From positions 372,001 to 436,000 of the forward strand of contig WFMF01000037.1 in assembly GCA_011033025.1 (NCBI GenBank): 64,000 nt of DNA, given 5' to 3'. Under the pieces are notes generated by a model, which worked only from the letters and a program-made list of their open reading frames with translations, made no database searches and had not been told where the DNA came from. Below are positions 46,140 to 56,723 of this stretch, piece after piece. How positions within the stretch are numbered: position 1 is the first letter of the stretch; every line of letters begins with the position of its first letter. A program made the position numbers and the translations under genes. Origin of the DNA: Beroe forskalii. Lineage: Eukaryota; Ctenophora; Nuda; Beroida; Beroidae.

Positions 46140-47830
46140 GAGAAATAGGGCCCTGGTTTAGCGGCTTGCTAGGGCAAAATGACACCTATGTTGCCATTGG
46201 CATCATTGTTGAATGTTACTATTGGCGCCATTAAAATGGTGCCAATGGCAACAATGATGCCGACAGCACCAATGGTTCCAATGACGTCATTTAAATGGTA
46301 CCAAATTGAAATATTCCAATTCCATATGTACCCTCCGCCGCGCGCCATTTTATTCCGCGGGGAGTCTGCAAGTGCAACACGACCAGGGCCCTGGTTACGC
46401 GCACGGAGTGCGCGGCGCGACACCCCTGGTTAGGGGAAAACACGACCCTCCAAATTTCCGAGTGTTGCGCGCTAGGGATGGATGAAATCCATCTAGCCAA
46501 TGGCACCATTATTGCTATTTAAAATTAAATGGTCGACGGACGTTGCCCCGTCTATTTCTTCTGATTGGATGGCGAGGTTGCAAAGTGACGTCCAAATGTG
46601 GAACGTTGCGCCGCGCGCGAGGGTAGGGTAACATCCTACGATTAAATGGTGATTGGCTTCGATGAAGCCAATGGCACCATTTAAATGGAGCCTTTGCTCA
46701 TGGTGCCACTCCCCTCTAAAGGCGATCTCTACTGTAGTATCGCTTTCCCCTAACCAGGGCCAGGGGTGTCGATACGCTTGCCGCGCCGCGCATTCTGTGC
46801 GCGTAACCAGGGCCCTGGTTATGGCAAGGTTAGGTGTTAGCCTAGCGGAAAACTTTGTCAGACGTCGTCTTACCCTTGCTAAACACGTATACTCCTGTTA
46901 TCGTCGCCGCGCGGCGTAGGGAAGCGCCGCGCGGCGCGTACACACACCTATGCGGGCTTAGGAAGTTTTACCCCTTCGCCTTCGGCTATCGGCGGGCGCG
47001 CGCGTCTGAACATTATTTCACTTTCACATTTCAGAAGCGGACGCGCGCCCGTCGATGGTCGACGGATGTACTTACCCTACCCTCGCGCGTGGCGCAACGT
47101 TCCACATCTGGACGTCACTTTGCGCTCTCCTCGACGGGCGATGTCCGTCCCTTTCTTCTGACTTGTTGTTGTTCGCGGAAGGCGCAAAGTGACGTCCAAA
47201 TGTGGAACGTTGCGCCGCGCGCGCGAGGGTAGGGTAACATCCTACGAGCGCTCTCCCCATCCAGTCAGAAAAAATAAAATTAAACGGGCAACGTCCGTCG
47301 AGCCGATAGTCGTAGGATGTTACCGGTACCGGCCTACCCTCGCACGCGGCGCAACGTTCCACATTTGGACGTCGCTTTGCGCTCCAGCCAGAAGAAATAG
47401 ACGAGCATGGTCTGTCGAGCCGATAGCCGAAGGTGAAGGGGTTAGACGACGTCTGACAACACCATTTTTGTGAGTGTTGAAATCCATGTCCATCTACATT
47501 CAGCCCCGTTCACATTGCATTTGCATGGGACTCGGAGAGCGTACGCTACGCACTCAAAGTCAAAGCGCGACGTCACTTTTAGTTTTCCCGTTAGGGAGAC
47601 CTGCTTCGTTAGTAGGAATAGGATGTTACCCTACGTCTGATATTGATAAGCTCGGATTTGGAAGGGTCCATCTGCATCATAGAAAAGATTTTCGGTTCGA
47701 CTTCGAGCACGCCAATAGATGGATTTCAGCCATCCTGCTGCACGCAACACTGATGACTTTAGAGCTTGTCAGACGTTGTCTGACCCCTTCGCCTGAAATA
47801 ATGGTCAGACAACGTCTGACAATTTAGAGC
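46140..47830. repeat. GC-rich, CpG-dense block of inverted repeats
   Basis: Two repeat types. Type B, TAACCAGGGCCCTGGTTACG with GCGCGGCGCGACACCCCTGG, occurs at 46375-46440 and inverted at 46740-46830. Type A, CTACCCTCGCGCG and GGCGCAACGTTCCACAT with TGGACGTCACTTTGCG, occurs at about 46575-46630 (inverted), 47078-47125, 47180-47240 (inverted) and 47335-47385, and again at 31360-31720. GACAACGTCTGAC and TTCGCCTTCGGCTATCGG words also repeat in both orientations. The many short open frames are artefacts. It could be a cluster of MITEs, or an element I do not recognise. Confidence 0.75.
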
Positions 47831-48344
47831 TGGTCCGGCCCGGGTTCCTACAACTACATCGAAATCAGGACACTTCTTCAATGGTAATATAACTCAAAAC
47901 AAATTCCATAAAATTCAACAATCAAATTCAATCCATTTTCATATTGACTTTGAAATTAAATATGACTTGAACTTGAAGTTACTTTAACATAGTTCTGAAA
48001 TAAGTGAAAGTTAAAGCTTTAAATAAGAGTTTACTCATTTATCATCGTGATGACTGAACCTCATTAATGTCACTCATTTTTTTCTTGAAAATAAATATTA
48101 ATAATCATACATCAAAACTTGGATGCCAAAATCTTAAATCATTTTACATAATTTATTCACATAATTCATCAACAATAGATGTAGAAGTTAGAACTGTTAA
48201 ATATGATATAGATGGCAAGAATTCTATGTCATTACTTGATTAGTAATTTAGGAATTGAAATTTGAAAGGTACTATATGCAGATAATGATATGATAACCAA
48301 AAAGAATGAAGTCCGAGCACCTATATTGTGTCAAATGTTCTAAT

Positions 48345-49508
48345 ACACAACAAAAGAGAGGCCGGACCCGAGGGTCCGCAAGAGGATAGTCCCGGAGTGG
48401 GACTGTGCCTACCTCTAGTCGCCGAGGCGACGGGGGGTGAGGGTGAAAGGTGATGGAGGTGGTGGAGGGTGAAATGAGGGTGTGGCTAGCGAGGGGAGGA
48501 TACCTTTACCAATACAATACCAGATACTTCAGAGCTATCGGAGAGATGAGTAGATGCTATGTCACCCCTGTATTGTCCGCCTCCTCCTCTGTTCGCTGTA
48601 GTCTTTTGGTTTGGAGTGTGTAATTGATCAGTGCGTCCATACTGTTGTTGTCCATGATGTCGTTAATGGAGTCATAGTATGTCCCGAGTGTGTTGCCTCT
48701 GATTCTCATAAAAGCAGGGCATTGTCCAATGAAGTGTGCCACTGTCTCCTCAGTGTCAGTGCAGTAAGGGCAGTTTGGTGTCAGCGCGTGTTATTCTGTG
48801 CAAGTGTTTGTTCAGTCCTATGTGTCCTGTAATAATGGAGATAGCAGTTCGGTACCGGATACGGTTGCCAGTGTTGTTGTTAAGTGTGTGAAAAACCTTC
48901 TTCTGATGGTTACCTATGATCATGTCAGTGTGAGCATGTTTGTTGGTGATCCACCTGTCGTGGCTGAGGTTGGTTACCTTGGTATTGATTAAGTGTTTGA
49001 TGAATGAAATGGGGACAAGGCTGGTGACGGGGTTACCATCTTTGGTGCCAGCCTTGGCAAGCTGGTCTGCTTTCTCGTTTCCCCAGTGTCCGATGTGGGC
49101 TTTTATCCATCTGACTTGGACTGTGTTGTCATGAGCTAGGAGGTGAGTGACTTGTGACAGTCTGCAACTGATTTGTTCCTGTGGATTCTGTTGGAAAGAG
49201 CTTGGAGTGCCGATAGGCTGTCGCTCCAGAAGGTGATAAGCTTGTTGTTGTAGTGTTTAAGTCTGTCAGCAGCATGCATAAGTGCTGCTATTTCGGCCTG
49301 AAAGACCGTGCAGTGATCTTTCATCTTGAAGTGGTACTCGGTTGTGTTCTCGTTGTGGGGTCCTTGATGACGTAGCCGCCGCCCACCCCGTGGTCTGTTT
49401 TAGAGCCATCTGTGTAGCAGCAAATGTTGTTGACGCTGATAAGCTTGATATCTTTGTCCAGGTTGTTGGTGTAGTTGTCAGAGTGAGCGTCTTGAGGGTA
49501 TGTGATGT
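48345..49508 (-). mobile_element. RNase H-bearing LINE fragment with 12-bp target duplication
   Basis: Flanked by a perfect 12-bp direct repeat AAATGTTCTAAT (48333-48344 and 49509-49520). On the minus strand it encodes the end of a LINE ORF2: an RNase HI domain (CYTDGSKTDHGVGGGYVI, FQAEIAALMHAADRL, ITFWSDSLSALQAL, VRWIKAHIGHWGNEKADQLA) and then a TGHIGLNKHLHRI segment and a CPAF-type zinc-knuckle end. This arrangement is typical of I/LOA-type non-LTR elements. At least one frame change lies in the RNase H part and others follow. It is a 5'-truncated insertion; the intact target duplication suggests moderate age. Confidence 0.88.
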
Positions 49509-49928
49509 AAATGTTCTAATGTTGGTATATACAAAGTGTGTTTCTCAACACAACCCCAGATTGCATTATTTTGAAAATAAAACGCCAGCACTCAGTAGTA
49601 GCTTGAGCGAGCTGATATAGTTTATAAGAAAATCGCTATTGAACTAAAAATAGGTAAAAGCACATGTGCTGCACGGGCATGCAATCAAATAATCTCCCTG
49701 GTGATTAAAAAACTTATTTTATTATTCGTCAAAAGTTTGAATACACTATATTGAATGTTATTAAAATAATATACATTTTTAAGAGATTCGGTAAGTATGA
49801 GAGCAAAATAAAAGATTAAAAGGCCGCTCAAAATTAAAGAAAATGATAACTGATAAAATTTTTGAATGTTCAGACTTGAATTTAAAATTAATGATAATCG
49901 CGATACGGATAAAACTCAACTTAAGATT

Positions 49929-52900
49929 CTAGATATGATGTTCTTCCTCCTTGATTTCTACCAGTGTCCTCAGGCTGTTGTTGGGGGCGAGGGGTTCGAA
50001 TGAGAGACTCCGGGGCATGTGGAGGACGCCGTTCTCAGAAATAGAGTGCCGCAACCTTCTGGGGCTGAGTCTGGGGGACAGGTCGAATGACAGGGTCTTG
50101 GGTTCGAAGTCCAGCTGCGGCGTAGGGCAGCTCATCTGACGCGGCGTGGACCGGTACGCCGCTCTCACAGCGTCTATGTCGCTCGACTCACGGCGCGTTT
50201 TCTTACGCTCCCCGCCGTTGATGACTGACACGTCCTCCGCGATGTTGGAGACAGCGTTCATTATGTCAGAGCCCACTGTGGCGAGGAGCGCGGCTGCCTC
50301 TCTCTTTAGCATCTTGCCGCGCAACATGTAGATGATGGGGTTAGCAGCACTGTTAACGTATATTATACAGGTCATGTAGGCGGCTATTATCCCCTTCAGC
50401 TCGCAACTCAGACACTTATTGTTCGCTATGACCGGGTAGAGGTGCCGCACTGTGTAGCAGATGAGGAAGAGCAGGGAAACGTACAGCGTCGTCACCGTCG
50501 CCTGTCGGAAGTTCTTCTCCCGACCTTTCAGCGTCGTCTTGATGACGAAGAGGCGGTAGGAGAGGAAGGCGCTTAGTCCGAACACAAGAACCAGAGTCAC
50601 GGCAAAGGTGGGGATGAAGACGTAGTAACCGTACTTGGGGGCGGTCCACTGACACGTGGGCATCCTGCGGAGGGGTAGGGGTTATACTGGGGATACCTGG
50701 TACCTCTGGGGTTGGTGAGGGTAATACTGGGGATACCTGGTACCCCTGGGGTGGGGTAGGGGTAATACTGGGGATACCTGGTACCCCTGGGGTGGGGTAG
50801 GGGTAATACTGGGGATACCTGGTACCCCTGGGGTGGGGTAGGGGTAATACTGGGGATACCTGGTACCCCTGGGGTGGGGTGAGGGTAATACTGGGGATAC
50901 CTGGTACCTCTGGGGTTGGTGAGGGTAACACTGGGGATACCTGGTACCCCTGGGGTGGGGTGAGGGTAATACTGGGGATACCTGGTACCCCTGGGGTGGG
51001 GTGAGGGTAATACTGGGGATACCTGGTACCCCTGGGGTGGGGTGAGGGTAATACTGGGGATACCTGATACAGTGGTACCCCTGGGGTGGGGTGAGGGTAA
51101 TACTGGGGATACCTGGTACTCCTGAGGTGTGGTGAGGGTAATACTGGGGATACCTGGTACCCCTGAGGTGGGGTGAGGGTAATACTGGGGATACCTGGTA
51201 CCCCTGGGGTGGGGTGAGGGTAATACTGGGGATACCTGGTACCTCTGGGGTGGGGTGAGGGTAATACTGGGGATACCTGGTACCCCTGGGGTGGGGTGAG
51301 GGTAATACTGGGGATACCTTGTACCCCTGGGGTGGGGTGAGGGTAATACTGGGGATACCTGGTACCCCTGGGGTGGGGTGAGGGTAATACTGGGGATACC
51401 TGGTACCCCTGGGGTGGGGTAGGGGTAATACTGGGGATACCTGGTACCCCTGGGGTGGGGTGAGGGTAATACTGGGGATACCTGGTACCCCTGGGGTGGG
51501 GTGAGGGTAATACTGGGGATACCTGGTACCCCTGGGGTGGGGTAGGGGTAATACTGGGGATACCTGGTACCCCTGGGGTGGGGTGAGGGTAATACTGGGG
51601 ATACCTGGTACCCCTGGGGTGGGGTGAGGGTAATACTGGGGATACCTGGTACCCCTGGGGTGGGGTGAGGGTAATACTGGGGATACCTGGTACCCCTGGG
51701 GTGGGGTGAGGGTAACAGTGCAGGGATATCGCGAAGTGCCCATATTCAGACATAAACACATAACACAATCACACACCCTGATTATACAGCAGCTACTCAT
51801 TTCCTGAATCTTTAAAACCTGCGCCAACAGACTACAGAGCAATAGGGGTCACACTATCACAGCAGTTTACCATCAAAGCTTCCAAAAAATGAAACATATT
51901 AACTTACCATGAGGCGTAGATGAAGAGGCCTTGTTCAATGAAGTCGTAAGGAAGCAGGCTTTTCAGATTTTCGGGATCGTTTTTGACACTGAAATACCAA
52001 AATTATGAATGAAAGTGCGTTGTGAAGTAGGTAAGTGGTAGGTACAATGAATCGTTCTTACAATTCTCATCGCAAGGGAAGTTCACAAAGGCATGGTTGT
52101 AACTTGTAATTCTCATCTCACACTTCAAAGTAAGACTAAGAACTGAGCTTTGTGACTCACCAGGGGTCAAGTCTCTCGAACCAGGGCCACACTGATATCA
52201 GGACAGCTAGGACCCACACTATGACACAGCACAGGGCAGCCAGTCTCCACGTCACCAGCTGGGAAAACACCCGGGGTGAGGAAGCTATGAAATGATCACA
52301 TTTTCCTTATTATTAGTTCTTATAGTGTAGAAATTCGGAAGGATGGCATTTTTCTTTGGCTGGAAAGAAAGCGTTCCACAAAAATGGGAGAAGAGTAACA
52401 GGAAAATACTATCTTAATCTAGGGGATGGTTGTATGTGTGACAGTAAAAGAGGAGACGGGGATTTAAATGGGTTTCCACTTACCCGCTTATATCTGAAGG
52501 GGTTCCTGATAGCAATGAATCTGTCCAGCACAATCAGACACATCGTACCCAAACTAGCTTGTCTTCCGATAAAGTGGGAGAATCCCTGTAACGATAGTTT
52601 GCATAATATTATACCAGGCAATTTAACAGGTCGAGGAATTAGGAGTCTGTCAGCCTGACGCCTCACTTTAATTATATTGGGTTCATTGGAATATATCATT
52701 CTGTGTCGGTATTAGGCTAATTTATGCTAATTAAATTCCGAAGTTTGCACTTCAATTCAATCAGTTTGAGGTCTGGTCTACATAGTATGTTGGAATATTT
52801 TATGCAATTGACGTTTGGACTCGAAGGATTCATTGAATTTGAATATTAAATTCCCAAGCACGAGCCCTACTAGAATTAGCACTAGCTCGTACCTGGGTCC

Positions 52901-55317
52901 TGGAGGTATTTGTTGAAAGCACTAGTTCTTACCTAGAGGTATTTGTTGAAAGCAGCTCTTACCTGGAGGTATTTGTTGAAAGCACTAGCTCTTACCTGGA
53001 GGTATTTGTTGAAAGCACTAGCTCTTACCTGGAGGTATTTGTTGAAAGCACTAGCTCTTACCTGGAGGTATTTGTTGAAAGCAGCCCTTACCTGGAGGTA
53101 TTTGTTGAAAGCACTAGCTCTTACCTGGAGGTATTTGTTGAAAGCACTAGCTCTTACCTGGAGGTATTTGTTGAAAGCACTAGCTCTTACCTGGAGGTAT
53201 TTGTTGAAAGCACTAGCTCTTACCTGGAGGTATTTGTTGAAAGCACTAGCTCTTACCTGGAGGTATTTGTTGAAAGCACTAGCTCTTACCTGGAGGTATT
53301 TGTTGAAAGCACTAGCTCTTACCTGGAGGTATTTGTTGAAAGCACTAGCTCTTACCTGGAGGTATTTGTTGAAAGCACTAGCTCTTACCTAGAGGTATTT
53401 GTTGAAAGCAGCTCTTACCTGGAGGTATTTGTTGAAAGCACTAGCTCTTACCTGGAGGTATTTGTTGAAAGCACTAGCTCTTACCTGGAGGTATTTGTTG
53501 AAAGCATAATTAGCTCTTACCTGGAGGTATTTGTTGAAGGTGGGGTCTGGGACTGTGGGCATGCTGCGGTTGTGGAAGAGGATGGAGACTGCGTAGGGCA
53601 TGCTGAAGAGGGACACCAGCAGGTCGCTCAGCACCAGGCTCGCCATGAATAGGTGGGAGGAGACCTCCCTTGAGCGGAGTCTGTACAGCGTAGTGAGGAA
53701 TATGCAGCTGAGAGGGGTTAAATGGAGGGGTTATAAGCTGCAAGGAGAGGGGTTAAATAGAGGGGTTATAAGCTGCAAGGAGAGGGGTTAAATAGAGGAG
53801 TTATAAGCTACACGGAGAGGGGTTAAATAGAGGGGTTATAAGCTGCAAGGAGGTGTTAAATGGAGGGGTTATAAGCTGCAAGGAGAGGGGTTAAATAGAG
53901 GAGTTATAAGCTACACGGAGAGGGGTTAAATAGAGGGGTTATAAGCTGCAAGGAGAGGTGTTAAATGGAGGGGTTATAAGCTGCAAGGAGAGGGGTTAAA
54001 TAGAGGAGTTATAAGCTACACGGAGAGGGGTTAAATAGAGGGGTTATGAGCCATGAGGAGAGGTGTTAAATAGAGGGGTTATAAGCTGCAAGGAGAGGGG
54101 TTAAATAGAGGGGTTATAATTTAAGCTGCAAGGAGAGGGTTTAAATAGAGGGGTTATAAGCTACAAGGAGAGGGGTTAAATAGAGGGGTTATAAGCTACA
54201 AGGAGAGGGGTTAAATAGAGGGTTATAAGCTACAAGGAGAGGGGTTAAATAGAGGGGTTATAAGCTACAAGGAGAGGGGTTAAATAGAGGGGTTATAAGC
54301 TACAAGGAGAGGGGTTAAATAGAGGGGTTATAAGCTACAAGGAGAGGGGTTAAATAGAGGGTTATAAGCTACAAGGAGAGGGGTTAAATAGAGGGGTTAT
54401 AAGCTAAAAGGGGAGGGGTTAAATAGAGGGGTTATAAGCTACAAGGAGAGAGGTTACATAGAGAGGTCATAAGCTACAAGGAGAGGGGTTAAATAGAGGG
54501 GCTATAAGCTACAAGGAGAGGGGTTAAATAGAGGGGTTATAAGCTAAAAGGGGAGGGGTTAAATAGAGGAGTTATAAGCTACAAGGAGAGAGGTTACATA
54601 GAGAGGTCATAAGCTACAAGGAGAAGGGTTAAATAGAGAGGTTAAAAGCTACAAGGAGAGGGATTAAATAGAGGGGTTATAAGCTACAAGGAGAGGGGTT
54701 AAATAGAGGGGTTATAAGCTACAAGGAGAGGGGTTAAATAGAGGGGTTATAAGCTACAAGGATAGGGGTTAAATAGAGGGGTTATAAGCTACAAGGGGAG
54801 GGGTTAAATAGAGGTGTTATAAGCTACAAGGAGAGGGGTTAAATAGAGGGGTTATAAGCTGCAAGGAGAGGGGTTAAATAGAGGGGTTATAAGATGCAAG
54901 GAGAGGGGTTAAATAGAGGGGTTATAACTTTATAAGTTACAAGGAGAGGGGTTAAATAGAGGGGTTATAAGCTACAAGGAGAGGGGTTAAATAGAGGGGT
55001 TATAACTTTATAAGTTACAAGGAGAGGGGTTAAATAGAGGGGTTATAAGCCATGCGGAGAGCTGGGGTTTAAGCAAAGGAGTTGTAAGGAGAAGGGTATG
55101 AGAAAAGGGGTTAAATTAAATGCATAAATCTTTGGTTATCTCAATCCAGTCAATCCAGTAACCAAGAGATAAGGAGAATAACAAACCTGCCAAGGAAGGA
55201 AGTTAGAGCAATGAAAATGATGAGAACAGCACACGCTACGTCGGCAGGACGTGTAATGATAACATCCACGGTATAACACATCTCTGTACACTCTACCACA
55301 TCACTCTCATCAACCAT
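49929..55317 (-). CDS. Class A (rhodopsin-like) GPCR, six exons, orphan
   Basis: Exons 55187-55317, 53521-53707, 52484-52585, 52161-52258, 51908-51988 and 49929-50664 join in phase to 444 residues, all GT-AG. Seven hydrophobic segments are visible: TM1 ACAVLIIFIALTSFLGS, TM2 LFMASLVLSDLLVSL, TM3 ending CLIVLDRFIAI (DRF in place of DRY), TM4 around CCVIVWVLAVLISVWPW, TM5 VFIPTFAVTLVLVFGLSAF, TM6 LYVSLLFLICYTVRHLY, TM7 VNSAANPIIYML with NPxxY. The tail is long, Ser- and Pro-rich. Several usual landmarks are missing: no Asn in TM1, no Cys at the top of TM3 (a Lys lies there by count), CYTV in place of CWxP in TM6. The ligand is unknown. The ATG is 6 nt after a TAG. Introns 1, 2 and 5 are largely minisatellites abutting splice sites. 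Confidence 0.93.
50671..51720 (-). repeat. 41-bp minisatellite filling GPCR intron 5 up to its acceptor
   Basis: About 25 copies of a unit which on the minus strand reads CACCCCAGGGGTACCAGGTA and then TCCCCAGTATTACCCT. It runs up to the exon 6 acceptor (CCCCTCCGCAG at 50665). Each unit holds an AGGTAT donor-like and CCCCAG acceptor-like word. A 41-bp period leaves frames open across the array, which produces long Pro-rich false open frames. Confidence 0.95.
52895..53520 (-). repeat. 33-bp minisatellite of the GPCR exon 2 edge and donor
   Basis: About 19 copies of a unit made of 18 exonic bases (TTCAACAAATACCTCCAG, encoding FNKYLQ) and 15 intronic bases (GTAAGAGCTAGTGCT). A few copies are 30 or 36 bp, or carry CTCTAG. 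The first copy next to exon 2 is the real exon end at 53521. The period is a multiple of 3 and the intronic part is open (VRASA), so using the second, third or later donor would add in-frame 11-residue repeats until a stop-bearing unit near 53391. Confidence 0.96.
53708..55050 (-). repeat. 35-bp minisatellite filling GPCR intron 1 up to its acceptor
   Basis: About 38 copies; on the minus strand the unit reads CTTGTAGCTTATAACCCCTC and then TATTTAACCCCTCTC. The copy nearest exon 2 ends CCCCTCTCAG, the real acceptor. Each unit has a pyrimidine-rich tract followed by TTGTAG or TTGCAG, so acceptor-like sites are also multiplied. TTGCAG units are mainly near the exon and around 54850-54900. Confidence 0.95.
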
Positions 55318-56620
55318 GCGTATCTATGGAATATCAGAGTGTAATCTATGTGGGATGGGGAATGCATGTGGGATGGCAATGGGGGTTTATGTGGGATAGG
55401 GAATCTATGTGGGGTGGGGATCTATAATACATGGCAGTATCTATGAATCCCGACAGAGATTACTGGGGCGACTGTCCCACAAAGCGCAACAAAAACTGAA
55501 ATGACACCGGAAATTTGGTATTTCGATATCTACCATTGCACTGCTAAAAAACGAGAAAATAGTTAAAGAAAAGAGTTCAAATAACACGTACAAGGGCAGA
55601 TAAGAAACCGTACGTTTCATACAAAACATAGACAGTTTATACACACTTCACTGAGAGTCTCTGTCAAGTCTGCTGAAAGGTAGGGGTATGCAATTACGGG
55701 AATTTAGTAGATTATCGAGGACCTCAGAAACAATTCCGTGCTGGTATTACAGCGGTATAACACTTGCATTCCGGTCTAACGTTGATTTGTTTTGACGGTG
55801 TAGCGCTCAAAGTCAAGAGTACCAGGCATGACCTTTACCTCTTTATAAGTTTATAATACAGTACAAGTGCAGTTGTTCAGGAAAGTCAGGATGTTAGGAG
55901 TGAAATGATTGCTGTGAAGCACAAGTCCAATACAAATGTCAATTGATGGTATCAGACTCCTAGGAGATGTTAGCCAGGGGTGCAGCTAATATTTCATACT
56001 AAATCTAAGCAGCATAACGTCGAATATCTGAATTTATTAAGTTTTTTAAAATATGAGATACGATGGCTCCCATGGTTAGGATCTAAGCATCCATTTTAGC
56101 ATTTTTCATACAATGAAGCGTAGCAATTTAAGTGGGCATTTATTGTGCACAGTTCTTGTTTAGTTGTTTGAGCATGTCTTCCATTTTCACATAAGAAGTT
56201 GAACTGAGGTTAGGGCACTTAAAATTCAGTTATCTGTCACATGAAGGTCTACTGTCTATCATAGGAAGAACTCCTGTTCTTAATCAGATCAACGTCTCAA
56301 TCAGATGAACAAGCTGGTTAGAAGGGCGTGCCTCTGCAGGCGAACAATCACTGAAATGCGTCAAAAATCCTCATAAACGGTTGCAGTTCATCACGAATTA
56401 AATACTTCAATGCGAATTGGTTAAGAAATCTAAAGTCTTAAAAGCTGATTAATGATTTGAGAGCCCTGAAAGGCACTAACTGACCTTCCTCAGCTCTTAG
56501 TCTACGCTTTTAAACTACCAGATCCCACTAAACACTGGACGACGTGGTGGTCCTAAAGACAGCAGAACTCTCCTGCAGAAAGTCACTGCAGCGCTCATCC
56601 AACTTCCCAACAAGTAGACT

Positions 56621-56723
56621 TACCTTATCGGACATAATTATCAAGGACATTATTCACGCTGGGTGCTGAACGTGAAAGTAATCACGGACAGTAATGTCCG
56701 TGATGATTATGTCCGATAGGGTA
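56621..56723. repeat. ~100-bp fold-back element
   Basis: Arms TACCTTATCGGACATAATTA and its counterpart TGATTATGTCCGATAGGGTA, with inner pairs GGACATTA/TAATGTCC and TTCACG/CGTGAA. It may be a small MITE or a structured RNA; no transcription signal is seen. Confidence 0.75.

Noticed and set aside
46169-47827. Several 70-125 codon frames in the GC-rich block
   Set aside because: Composition-driven; they overlap on both strands and follow the inverted repeats.
50416-51842. Two overlapping long Pro-rich open frames resembling a collagen- or mucin-like protein
   Set aside because: They are the 41-bp intron 5 minisatellite read in different frames; the period is not a multiple of 3 and one frame overlaps the GPCR last exon.
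52943-53392. 149-codon plus-strand frame with repeats of LTWRYLLKALA
   Set aside because: It is the antisense of the 33-bp exon-edge minisatellite; it stays open only because 33 is divisible by 3.
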